The notes beneath the pieces were generated by a model. That model was not told the DNA's origin and searched no databases. It saw nothing but the letters and a program-made list of their open reading frames with translations. A stretch of DNA of 64,000 nucleotides. Origin: Sebastes aleutianus (Eukaryota > Chordata > Actinopteri > Perciformes > Sebastidae). The stretch lies in the NCBI GenBank assembly GCA_916700875.1, contig CAKAKS010000067.1, positions 22,887,591 through 22,951,590 on the forward strand, read 5' to 3'. Positions 10,836 through 20,880 of the stretch are shown here, one piece after another (the first letter of the stretch is position 1; each line of letters starts with the position of its first letter). Position numbers and translations under genes: made by a program.

Positions 10836-11539
10836 ATTTATACTGTAATTCTTTTTACAGTAATTAACAGCCATTTTATAAAACTTTATTGACCAGTTTT
10901 TTTGCCAGGTGTAAATTCTACAGCCAATTCTTTACAGTGCAGAGTTTTTTGTGAAATTTGCAAGTTATTTTTCAATTTCACACGGGGGGGAATAAGACAT
11001 GAAGCGACACAGTTCATGCGAGTCTCACAAGAAATGTGCAGCGCAAAAGGAGATGTGCCGATCTATGGATGCATTCGGGCAAAACATAGAGATGTTATAA
11101 GATGAGGGGCAGAATAGAAATGTTTATTATTTAACTTAGATAGAAATTCTATCAAAATTGTAGACTATCTCTCAGCCTTGTTAACGTGTCCCACATTGTC
11201 CCACACAAACATAATCTTTGTCCCACATTTGGTTTGTTGGGATCTGGTCACCCGTCTGGACAGATAGTCATAACCGGAAGAGCTAATAAGTGTTATATTT
11301 ACTTTAGTATTCACATTAAAACTTCGGATTCAGTGGATTTATGATCAAGAGGGTCAAAGTTCATGGCACAATGTTATGATGAAGTCTCAATTGTATGCAT
11401 ACTGGGGATTCTTTCACAAAAATGACCCGCTAGCTGCACATTATCCCGCTTATTACACTACATACTTTGTAAGGGCAGCTGCAGTATGTACTAAAAGTAA
11501 GAAGAAAAAGTATGCAATTTGGAGCATAGCTTGTGTTTG
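10836..11539. other. Intergenic spacer between the two satellite blocks
   Basis: Unique-looking sequence separating the two direct-repeat/array modules. I saw no gene or element ends. Confidence 0.4.
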
Positions 11540-11913
11540 AGTATTCAGTCATGCCTGTTCTCTGATTTTTGACTGCCGCCACCAAGGGGCAGCATAACAT
11601 CTCATTACATCCACAACATGGCTTCCTGAGTCATTTCTTTGCATGAATTGCCTTCTCTGAATCCATCTAGTCTAGAGTTTAAACAATTAATTAAGTCATC
11701 AATGGACTATTATGATAAGTGATTAATTGTTAAAGTCATTTTACAAGCAAAAGTGCCAAATATTCATTGGTCCCACCAGCTCAGTTCTACTGATATTTTG
11801 CTTTTCTGTGTTTTTAAATCATTTTAAACTGAATATTTTTTACCTTTGGACTGTTTGGTCAGACAAATTATTTATTCTCGTAACATTCCGATTTTTTTTC
11901 CCTTAAGGTTATG
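11540..11913. repeat. Direct repeat copy B preceding satellite array
   Basis: Second copy of 10136-10510, again running straight into the satellite. The whole module (unique block plus array) is therefore duplicated in direct orientation. Confidence 0.85.
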
Positions 11914-12560
11914 ACTTTATTCTTATATATTAAAACTTTTTCTCGTAAAGTTATGACTTTATTCTTGTAATATTACAACTTTTTTCTCGTAAAGTTATGA
12001 CTTTATTCTCGTAATATTACGACTTTTTTCTTGTAAAGTTATGACTTTATTCTCTTAATATTACGACTTTTTTTCTCGTAAAGTTATGACTTTATTCTCG
12101 TAATATTACGATTTTTTCTCGTAAAGTTACTTTATTCTCGTAAAGTTACGACTTTATTCTCGGAATATTACGCCTTTCTTATCGTAAAGTTATGACTTTA
12201 TTCTTGTAATATTACAATTTCTTTTTCGTAAAGTTATGACTTTATTCTCGTAACAATACGACTTTTTTTCTCGTAAAGTTATGACTTTATTCTTGTAATA
12301 TTACGACTTTTCTCTTGTAAAGTTATGACTTTATTCTTGTAATATTACAACTTTTTTTCTCGTAAAGTTATGACTTTATTCTCGTAATATTACGAATTTT
12401 TTCTCGGAAAGTTATGACTTTAATCTCGTAATATTACAACTTTTTTTTCATAAAGTTATGACTTTATTCTTGTAATATTACGACTTTTTCTTGAAATAGT
12501 ATGACTTTATTCTCATTAAATTACGATTTTTTTTCTCATAATATTATGACATTAGTCTTG
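11878..12560. repeat. Satellite array 2 (about 42-bp units)
   Basis: Around 16 degenerate copies of the AAAGTTATGACTTTATTCTCG / TAATATTACGACTTTTTTCTCG unit. It runs into GAAATCTCTGATT and CCCTCAATGTGGCCCTAA, a junction shared with the copies at 16066 and, inverted, at 51290. Confidence 0.9.
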
Positions 12561-12788
12561 AAATCTCTGATTATTTTATCCCCTCAATGTGGCCCTAATA
12601 CTCCATCTTAAAACCTAAATTAAAACAACAATAAATAAAGGATACAAAAGAGGTGTTTAGTGGTGTTAAGTGGTGGCCAGGTAATGACACGGACCTAGTT
12701 TTAAACAGTGCCAACAGCAGCAGGTGTGTCTCAATAGTTGGTCAGGTGTTGTCTCCATGGCTCCTGTCTGTCTTTCTCGCGCCAGTCC
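12545..12788 (-). mobile_element. Head segment of satellite-bearing element
   Basis: This segment is copied at 16050-16271 in gadd45a intron 2 with about 85 percent identity by eye. Both copies stop exactly at GCCAGTCC (12781-12788 and 16264-16271). On the minus strand the order is GGACTGGC..., a ~240-bp unique head, then satellite. It has no open frame of note. Confidence 0.7.
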
Positions 12789-12936
12789 TTTGGAATCTCG
12801 CGCGCGGTTTTGGTGTGTTTTCGCACGCTCCACAGCGGACCAATCAGAGGGCAGCATTCCCAGGAAGCGTCCCGTTGCTAGGCAGTCGTCCAGAAACCAA
12901 CCTGTCCTCTGGTTCCTGTCCCAGCAGCAGAGGGTG
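12789..12936. promoter_or_regulatory. CpG-rich promoter-like segment with CCAAT box
   Basis: It contains TCTCGCGCGCGG, a CCAAT box at 12840-12844 (GGACCAATCAGAGG), an RFX-like CGTTGCTAGGCAG and a good splice donor (AGAGG/GTGAGT) at about 12932-12938. CpG density is clearly higher than in the surroundings. It could be an upstream or divergent start for gadd45a-linked transcription. No transcript evidence is available here. Confidence 0.35.
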
Positions 12937-13199
12937 AGTTCTGCAAACAAGTACTTCATTCATTACTTTAGTTTAATGTTTGTATGTGAATAAATCACTT
13001 TGAGAGACATAAGTTCAAATATAGATTCATGTTTATGTTCGGGTTGTTTTTACATTGCCATAAATCATTACTGTAGTCAAATTAGTTGTATGTTTGTGCA
13101 CAGTTTGTGGATGTTCACCAACGTTACAAGTTATTATAACATGGTTAGACATGTTGCAGCCAGGCTACTGAATAGATTATTTATTGTAGTCCCAAATGG
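12929..13199. repeat. Tandem segmental duplication, copy A (unexpanded)
   Basis: From GGTGAGTTCTGCAAACAAG to ATAGATTATTTATTGTAGTCC. Copy B at 13200-14344 repeats it block by block. Copy A contains a single ACAAGTTATTATAACATGG (13126-13144) where copy B has the long minisatellite. Confidence 0.8.
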
Positions 13200-14344
13200 T
13201 GAGTCCTGCAAACAAGTTCTTCAGTCATCACTTTGTTTAATGTTATATTAAATCACTTTGAGTGACATAATTCAAATGTAAATTCATGTTTATGTTGGGG
13301 TTGTTTTATACATTGCCATAAATCATTATTGTGGTCAAATTAGTTGTATTGTTTGTGCACAGTTTGTGGATGTTCACCAGAAAATCAACGTTACAAGCGG
13401 TGCACAAGTTATTATATCATGCAAAAGTTATTATAACATGCACAAGTTATTATAATATCCACAAGTTATTACAACATGCACAAGTTATTATAACATGCAC
13501 AAGTTATTATAATATCCACAAGTTATTACAACATGCACAAGTTATTATAACATGCACAAGTTATTATAATATCCACAAGTTATTACAACATGCACAAGTT
13601 ATTATAACATGCACAAGTTATTATAATATCCACAAGTTATTACAAAATGCACAAGTTATTATAACATGCACAAGTTATTACAACATGCACAAGTTATTAT
13701 AACATGCACAAGTTATTATAATATCCACAAGTTATTACAAAATGCACAAGTTATTATAACATCCACAAGTTATTACAACATGCACAAGTTATTACAACAT
13801 GCCAAAAAGTTATTATAACATGCACAAGTTATTATAACATGCACAAGCACAAGTTATTACAACATGCACAAGTTATTATAACATCCACAAGTTATTACAA
13901 CATGCCAAAAAGTTATTATAACATGCACAAGTTATTATAACATGCACAAGTTATTACAACATGCACAAGCACAAGTTATTACAACATGCAGAAGTTATTA
14001 TAATATGCACAAGCACAAGTTATTATAACATGCACAAGTTATTATAACATGCACAAGCACAAGTTATTACAACATGCACAAGTTATTATAACATGCACAA
14101 GCACAAGTTATTACAACATGCACAAGTTATTATAACATGCACAAGTTATTACAGAATGCACAAGTTATTAAAACATGCACAAGTTATTATAACATGCACA
14201 AGTTATTATAACATGCACAAGTTATTACAGAATGCACAAGTTATTAAAACATGCACAAGTTATTACAACATGTACTATATTGCATTATAACATGGTTAGA
14301 CGTGTTGCAGCCAGGCTATACTGAATAGATTATTTAATGTAGTC
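13200..14344. repeat. Tandem segmental duplication, copy B (with expansion)
   Basis: Begins TGAGTCCTGCAAACAAG and ends ATTATTTAATGTAGTCC. It shares with copy A the ATTCATGTTTATGTT, TTGTGCACAGTTTGTGGATG and GTTGCAGCCAGGCTA blocks. It differs by about 870 bp of 19-bp tandem repeats in its middle. Confidence 0.8.
13403..14275. repeat. 19-bp minisatellite, about 45 copies
   Basis: The unit is CACAAGTTATTATAACATG with variants CAACATG, AATATCC and AGAATG. In the first part the variants cycle with a three-unit (57-bp) period. Because 57 is a multiple of 3, frames stay open and give spurious repetitive ORFs. Later units include 6-bp insertions (CACAAG duplicated) and CCAAAAAG variants. The array ends about 230 bp before the gadd45a CCAAT box. 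Confidence 0.95.
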
Positions 14345-14458
14345 CTCATAATGTGAGGAGCCCAGCAGCAGCAGCAGCAGCAGCAGCAGAGCAGCTGCAG
14401 TTCGGTTAGTAACCCGGTTGGAGACAGAGACAGACACGCCTGTCAGCTGTGTGTCCGT

Positions 14459-14524
14459 CCAATCCCACAAGAGAACACCACCCTGAAACATTAGCATCAA
14501 CCAATCATCACTCTCTATGCAAAT
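14459..14524 (+). promoter_or_regulatory. gadd45a proximal promoter: CCAAT boxes and octamer
   Basis: Two CCAAT boxes are visible, at 14459-14463 and 14501-14505 (CCAATCATC). A perfect octamer ATGCAAAT is at 14517-14524, about 180 bp before the start codon. Human GADD45A is known to use OCT-1 and NF-Y/CAAT sites in its proximal promoter for p53-independent damage induction, so the arrangement fits. The transcription start is inferred to lie between about 14545 and 14600. Confidence 0.6.
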
Positions 14525-14702
14525 AGTCTCCTGCCTCTCATTGTGCCCGGACACTTTTAATGTGAAGTTGCCAGATTTATCTCTCAGTTGCAGCACAGAG
14601 GACTACAGATAAAGTGTGTTTAGTCGAGAAGATACTCCAGGATAACTCACACGTAGCTACTACTCTCTTTGCTCTAAGGATATTGGATATTTTATGTACA
14701 AC

Positions 14703-14743
14703 ATGACATTTGAGGAACTAAGTGGGGATTTTTCTCAAGAAAG
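14703..14743 (+). CDS. gadd45a: gadd45a coding exon 1
   Basis: Start codon ATG at 14703 after a leader without upstream in-frame ATG close by. It encodes MTFEELSGDFSQE and two bases of an Arg codon, with donor GTAAAT. Confidence 0.93.
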
Positions 14744-17230
14744 GTAAATACTACTACTAACTCCTTATTCTCAGGTATTGTCTTATTTATTAACTGTACT
14801 ATTTATAGACTTTATGGGCTGAGAGAGAGCCAGGGTAAAATGCATTTCATTGCATTTCACTGTACTTTTAAATGCATATGACAAATAAACTTGAAACTAT
14901 TCTCGTATAACACCGGTGCATACTTACTAGTGTCGACATCTGATTATCATGCAATTGCATAATATGTGCAGCAATATTTCATGCAACACATATATATTAA
15001 TGCACTAACTTAAAGGGGAAGTTAATCAAATGAAGTTAAGCTGGTTTACTAAATGGATTTACACTGTAATGAACAATTATATAACAAACTAATGTGAGCA
15101 TTTAACTCATCGTTAGACAGATACACCGGTTTAAGGTGAATAAAAAGCTTAAAGATGCTTGACATGACAGTCTTAAAGTCTTCGTTTTACTTTCCTACAG
15201 CTGTCAAAACGATTTAAACCGTAAAAACTGAGCTTTTTACCTGGTAAATCCAACTTCTGCAAAGCCGACGCCGGTTGGTTACTAGCAGCTAATGTTAGCC
15301 TGAAAGACAGACAGAGGCTGGATGGGAAGGTGTTTTTTTTTTGGTGCAGTTGCATCGATGTTAACATGATATTAATTTGTGTTTTGCAGAATGGATTCAG
15401 TGGCGAAAGCTTTGGAAGAAGTCCTCACCTCGGCGTTACCACAAGGCTCCATCACAGTGGGAGTCTACGAGGCTGCCAAGTCACTCAATGTGTAAGTAGT
15501 AGTGTTATAAGAGCTGTCATACCAAGGGACATGTAAGTGACTGACTGTTAGAGATCTGGTTTATCTGGGTTAAATGCATGCAATCATGCATTATGCAAAA
15601 TAGAGAACTTACTGTTTATTTAAGAAAGACTACAAAATGTGGAAAAAATATGTTAAATATAATTTGCCCTAAAAGTCAGAGGTCACTATGTGCACAGTTG
15701 AGATACAGAGGTGTACGAAACACTTATATCATGATTTGTGACATATATTATTTAGTTCATGTTCCTGGTTTTAGATTTAATAGAGATTGGAGCCTTAATT
15801 TAATATATTTTAGATATTTTTTTATATTTTCTGAATATTTTTCCAAAGTAACGTAAGGTAGATCAATTCTCTTATGTCTTTTTGTCATGATTGGATTTAT
15901 GTCTCGTAAAGTTATGACTTTATTCTCGTAATATTACGACTTTTATTTCTCGTAAAGTTATGGCTTTATTCTCGTAATATTCCCAATTTTTTTCCTTGAA
16001 ATAGTATGACTTTATCCTCATTAAATTACGACTTTTTTCTCTTAATATTATGACTTTATTCTTGAAATCTCTGATTTTTTCCCCCCTCAATGTGGCCCTA
16101 AAACTCCGTCTTAAAACTTAAATTAAAACAACAATAAATAAAGCATACAAAAGTAGTGTTTAGTGGGGAAAGTGGTGGCACAGGAATGATACTGACCTAG
16201 TTTAAGCAGTGCCAAGCAGCAGGTGTGTCACAGTAGTTGGTCGATGTTGGCTCCATAGCTCCCGCCAGTCCTGATTGGATTTATGTCTTGTGCATTTGGG
16301 GGGCTGTGATTGTAAAGTCTGTGACTGTTTATTTGTTGTATTTCCATTGTGGGATATATATCCTGGAGCATTATTTTTGGGAGGTTCATGTATGGATGAT
16401 GCTGGTGTGTGTTGTGCTTGTTAGATGATGGTGGGCGAACATGCAGGAATGTTTGATTTGTTGTTAGTTAATGTGTCTGAATAATCCCATGATTAAGTTA
16501 ATGACCAGTTCGGAGTCAAGTATCAAGTATCAAGTATTGCTTGACTATTACGTCTATCAGGATATATAATGTGCTTTGATAAATGTACTAAGAGCATCTA
16601 TTTTCTTGTCTATTCAGGGACCCTGATAATGTGGTTTTGTGCATCCTGGCCACTGATGACGAAGATGTGAAAGACGTGGCCCTGCAGATCCACTTCACCC
16701 TCATTCAAGCTTTCTGCTGTGAGAATGACATCAACATCCTGAGAGTCAACAACACCCGACGGCTGGCAGAAATACTGGGTGGAGGAGGCAAACAGAGTGG
16801 GGGTGAACCTATGGACCTACACTGCGTCCTGGTCAATGTAAGTGTCATTTCTCATCAATCTATTCTGTGTTACTCATAATTTAATCTTGTAATGGTGTTG
16901 AGTCATGTGCACATGAGTGAAACTCCAGGAAGAACTTGTCAGTACTTGTTCTTGTGCATTTGGTAAACATGTATGAGACTCCTCCCTCATGTGACTTACT
17001 AGGAATTTCAGTAAAGGGAAATACCTTGTAACTGCACACACACACAGGGACTGTTTGTAATTTAGGATACCATATAAATGGATATGCATTTATTCTCTTT
17101 TTATTCATATTTTCAGAGCCCACATTCTACATCGTGGAAGGACCCGGCGTTGAGCAAAGTGAACCGATTCTGCAGAGAGAGCCGCTGTATGGATCAGTGG
17201 GTACCCATCATCAACCTGCCTGAGCGATGA
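14703..17230 (+). CDS. gadd45a: Gadd45a, growth arrest and DNA-damage-inducible protein alpha
   Basis: A small nuclear/cytoplasmic stress protein of the L7Ae/L30e-like fold. From family knowledge it binds PCNA, p21, CDK1 and MTK1/MEKK4 and links damage to growth arrest, p38/JNK signalling and repair. Four exons (14703-14743, 15390-15491, 16618-16837, 17117-17230) give 158 residues, against 165 in human. It starts MTFEELSGDFSQERMD and keeps TVGVYEAAKSLNVDPDNVV, then the acidic DDEDVKDVALQIHFTLIQ, FCCENDINILRV, DLHCVLV, WKDPAL and ends MDQWVPIINLPER. The MDQWVPIINLPER end and the ITVGVYEAAK block place it with GADD45A rather than B or G. Teleosts can keep two co-orthologues, and I cannot say which this is. 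The region between ILGGGGKQSGG and DLHC is shorter than in human. Intron 2 holds a mobile insertion and intron 3 a p53-type site. The gene converges with gng12. Confidence 0.97.
15390..15491 (+). CDS. gadd45a: gadd45a coding exon 2
   Basis: Acceptor TTTTGCAG, 102 nt, ending in AATGT with donor GTAAGT. It encodes MDSVAKALEEVLTSAL and TVGVYEAAKSLN. Confidence 0.96.
15905..16271 (-). mobile_element. Satellite-bearing insertion in gadd45a intron 2
   Basis: A 367-bp insertion consisting of satellite units (15905-16066) followed by the head segment that ends in GCCAGTCC. It is flanked on both sides by the perfect 17-bp repeat TGATTGGATTTATGTCT (15888-15904 and 16272-16288). The flanking copy is a target-site duplication by its position. 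The source-like copy is at 12545-12788. Confidence 0.85.
16618..16837 (+). CDS. gadd45a: gadd45a coding exon 3
   Basis: Acceptor CTATTCAG, 220 nt, donor GTAAGT. It carries the acidic loop and the HFTLIQAFCCENDINILRV core, the most conserved part of the family. Confidence 0.97.
16932..16951 (+). promoter_or_regulatory. Candidate p53 response element in gadd45a intron 3
   Basis: Two abutting decamers, GAACTTGTCA and GTACTTGTTC, fit the p53 consensus RRRCWWGYYY at 18 of 20 positions with no spacer. Both CWWG cores are intact. Human GADD45A carries its functional p53 site in the same intron, also without spacer and starting GAACATGTC. A further near-half-site AAACATGTAT lies at 16965-16974. Confidence 0.55.
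17117..17230 (+). CDS. gadd45a: gadd45a coding exon 4 with stop
   Basis: Acceptor ATTTTCAG, then SPHSTSWKDPALSKVNRFCRE to LPER and TGA at 17228-17230. Confidence 0.97.
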   Translation, partial: SPHSTSWKDPALSKVNRFCRESRCMDQWVPIINLPER

Positions 17231-17995
17231 ACTTTTAGCTGTGAAAAACCTGTGAAAAGGACTTGTATCTGCACAGTATGAGTGGTGTGAACCCTGATGG
17301 ACACATAACCACCCAGAGATCAAAATTCCAAAGCACTGCTGACGGGGAAAGAAAAATTTGGAGGAAAAAAAAAGGACCCCGCAGTCTACGTGGGATGTAT
17401 TTAAAAGAAGAAGAAGAAAAAAAGACCAAAGGGGGATGGATTTCCTCTTTGGACAGGACTGTTTGGAGTTGCGTCTGTCAGCCTCGGCAACCAAGATGAG
17501 ATGGCGAGGCACTTGTATCGTCGTCATGAGGTGGAAATTTTAGAAAAAGCATGTGAAGCCGGACACTGTACTGAAGGATTACATCATGTATGTTTGGTAA
17601 AAGCTCTGTGACGTGTCAGAGAAGTGGGGAGAAACCAGAAATTGGAGCTGTTGAGTGGACCAAGGCCTCTCTCTGCAGAAACAAAGCACTTGTTGAAACA
17701 CTGGACCTTTTTGCAATTTCACTTAAAATTGTTAATGTTGTTGTTGCTATTGTCCTAATTTAATTTAAAAAAAAGGGAAGGGCTACACATCCAGTGAAGA
17801 CATTCTGTGTATTTAGTGTTTCCTATGCCAGCTGGGTTTTTTTGCCACAAGTAAAATAATTCTTTTGTTACAATTTAAGTTATTTTTAATGATATTTAAG
17901 TGTATTTATGTTTCATTTTTTTTTACCTTAACTATTTGCAAACTCTGAATACATATGTATTGCTGTCAATAAAATGTATTTTTTTTTGGAAAGCC
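17231..17995 (+). other. gadd45a: gadd45a 3' UTR
   Basis: From the stop codon to just past the poly(A) signal AATAAA. It contains AT-rich stretches with several ATTTA-type pentamers (for example GTATTTAG, TTATTTTT and GTATTTATG between 17810 and 17910), common in unstable stress mRNAs. Confidence 0.75.
17968..17973 (+). terminator. gadd45a: gadd45a poly(A) signal AATAAA
   Basis: CTGTCAATAAAATG, followed about 20 bases on by a T/G-rich downstream element. Cleavage is expected near 17990. Confidence 0.8.
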
Positions 17996-20039
17996 AGAAC
18001 TGCATTCGTTTTCTTTTTTTTTCCATTTCTGGAAATTTTAGCAAAGCCGAGCTGAACTGTGACCTTTAGCAGTTGTAAAGAGGAGTCACGTGCGGATCAC
18101 AGGGGTCATGTTGGCCTCTGTGGCCTCAGTGCCATCTCTGAGCCCGAAGAGAACAATAATCCTCAGCGCTCTCTCTCTCTCTCTGCACAGGTTTCTGCCT
18201 CCGTCAGCAGGACCATGTTCATTCATCCACACGGGTTCCCTTTTCACCGATTCACCGTGATTTGTTGGGACGGTTTCGTTTGCATTTTCACCAGCTGACT
18301 TCCTAGAAAAGAGCATGTGACATCTGCACAGTTAAAAGAGGGAATATAGGCACACAATACCTACAGTATATTTCACATATTGCATTACACTAAATAGAAG
18401 AGATGCATCTGTATCGTTGACACAGCGAGGTAACATCAGGTGTTTTCATGCTATTTGTGGTCCTTGGCTGCCTCTGCCCTCGGGACCAGAATGTGCAGTG
18501 TTGCTTACTGCAGAGCACATGACCGGGACTACTTGGAAAGTTTTGCAAATGAGGCTTTGGCATGCAATCTGTTGTGCAAGCCTGTCTGAACTGCTTCACT
18601 CCCCTCGCTCTGTTTCTTTTCCAACTGTGTCATAAACACACACACGCACACACACAGGTGATCTCTGTGGAGTTAAATGTCAGTGATGTCACAGGGCTGA
18701 TGTAAGTCAGGCATTCCCCTTTAAAAGTGCAGCGTCATGATCACGAGAAGAGAGCATGCGGAGGCTGTCCTTGAGTTGCACAACCCTCATGTGAGAGAGA
18801 TCATGTGACAATATGCTTTATGCTGTGCCCCTGTAGTCATTTACTGTAGTTTGCTTTGATTGCGTGAGATTTCTTTAGTTGCTCTGGTTTCTCAGGAAAG
18901 GATGGTGACTCAGGACCTGGTAAAAAGTCAGTCTTACTCTACTCACTACATTACCCAGAAGCCCCCACTACAGATATTAACTTAAAGGCAACCCGAATGC
19001 ACTCAAACTGTCTATTCCCCTGGCACAACAGCATATTAATCATAACCAGGTTTATTAGGTAAACTGTCAACATGCCCTCACACAACACACCGGTAGAACT
19101 AAAGAAGTCTAATTGCAAATCATTAAGTAGTTCAAATAAAAACTACTACTTAATGACATCTAAGTGTCTCCCTAACCTAGAAGCCTTTGGATCACTGTGG
19201 TTTCAGTTGGCACTGTGTGAAAGGTTGCCAGGCGTGTGACTGCAGGGCGTGACGCCGACTGATGTCATGTCAGGGCATTGTTGTGATAGAAAGGGAAAAG
19301 GTTATTTTAAGGAGCCGCGGAGGGCTGGTGTAAGTGTTGGTATGCCACTGTGGCCTTCCGGTGAAGTCCAAAAAAGGGCTCGCATGCAGTCATTAGTGCC
19401 TATACTGGGCTGTGCTGCATTGTGGGTTAAAGTTCACACGAAGCGTTATCTATGTGGGTTTCTAAAATGGAGCAGGATTCCATGAAATGATAAGTCACAG
19501 TGCACTTTGAATTGTTATATATATATACAGTATATAGTGCAACCCTGGGAGCATATTGTGTAACCTGGGTCAGTGGTGCAATGCATATAGAGTTGTATTA
19601 TACTCACTCGAGATTAAGGACATGCAGAAATCAATGCACTGAATTTGGTCTGAGGCGAAAGGTAAACGTCAGGTTAAGATAACAGTATTGCAGAATAAAG
19701 GGGAGGTGTACCATAAAATAAAAGTTATGCTGTGTGTAACAATTTTGATATTCAGCAAGACACTTCTCTCAATCAAGCCGCGAACTGCATGTTTTTGGAG
19801 TTAAATTTATTGTTTGAGACATTCCACCTAAATCAGGTTGATTAGCATGCAGCCTTAAAATGTCAATCAGAAAAATGTCCCAACAGCAAAGTAAAAATCT
19901 AAATATTCACCAACTAAATCTTATAGTCAAAATTTAAGATTAAGATTAAGACATTATTGGAGAAATATAATCCCCATTCCATTTTAGGGTGGAATTTCAA
20001 GTTTGCAGTTCATAGCTACAAAACCCATTTATGGGCCAT
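17996..20039. other. Convergent intergenic region gadd45a-gng12, first half
   Basis: No exon, RNA gene or element ends recognised. Short CA/CT runs occur at 18170-18185 and 18637-18655. Confidence 0.4.
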
Positions 20040-20880
20040 CAGTCGAGGAAGTATCCCGATGCTTTATCTAAGTAACAGTAGAAATACTACAATGGAAAAA
20101 TACTCTGTAAATGTCCAAGTAAAAGTACATGCATGCACATGTAAATGTAAAAAGTAAATGATGCAAAATGCCCCTTTCAGAGTGTTAAACTATGGAGCAC
20201 CCAGGTCCCAGAAGTTGATATTTTTATGCTAACATAAACCATAAACAAATGCTTTTATGATTTATGTTAGTTTGATTGTGGGTATCAGTATGCAGGGCCT
20301 TTAATATATAGTAATGCATCATTTTTTATAAATTAATTGTTTTAAATGTAAAATCAAAATTACTTGTAGCTATGGCCTTAAAATAGATGTAGTGGAGTCA
20401 AATTTGCCTCTGATATGTGGAGAAGTATAAAGTAGCATATACTGTACATGGGAAATACTCAAGTTAAAGCTGCAGTGGGTAGAATCGGAGCAAATATGAT
20501 TAAAAAAAGTTATTTGATCAGAGTTCGCGAGTGATTGACAGCTGCTCAGAGACGGCAGGCTCCAGCTCGGTTCTGATTGGTTGTTTTCCTCCGGTCTGTG
20601 AAATTTTTGCAGATGCCGTTAGGAGCATCGGAGGACACAGAGGCACACGATTTTTTTTTCAGATTACCTGTCTCATGCACTATACTGTCAGGATATAGTA
20701 AACGTTTTATAAAAATAACTTTTTTTAATCATATTTGCTCCATTTCTACCTACTGCTGCTTTAATCGTTTTGAATGTATAATCAAAGTTATTAATAGCTA
20801 TATGGCCCTAAAATAAATCTAGTAAAGTAAAATTTGCCTCTGAAATGTGGAGTAGAAGTATAAAGTAGCACTGAAGTACA
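20040..20880. mobile_element. TA-MITE-related sequence interrupted by TTAA element
   Basis: CCGATGCTTTATCTAAGTAAC and AAATTTGCCTCTGA-type blocks resemble the interior of the CTCAGTGGTGG family. A ~115-bp block is present twice, at about 20340-20456 and 20761-20872, on either side of the T1 element. Confidence 0.5.
20468..20760. mobile_element. TTAA-flanked foldback MITE (family T1), 293 bp
   Basis: Left end AGCTGCAGTGGGTAGAA, right end TTCTACCTACTGCTGCT, with TTAA at 20464-20467 and 20761-20764. The long arms around ATATGATTAAAAAAAGTTATT and its reverse are inverted repeats. Confidence 0.8.

Noticed and set aside
13331..13702. Repetitive open frame (HKLLQHAQVIITCTSYYN repeats)
   Set aside because: It arises because three 19-bp minisatellite units make 57 bp, a multiple of three. 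There is no splice or promoter context.
13403..14275. Regular repeats that could suggest a CRISPR array
   Set aside because: Units are contiguous 19-mers without spacers, in a vertebrate genome. It is a minisatellite.
16237..16428. Open frame across the end of the intron-2 insertion
   Set aside because: It crosses the insertion boundary at 16271, so it cannot be an old coding sequence. No homology.
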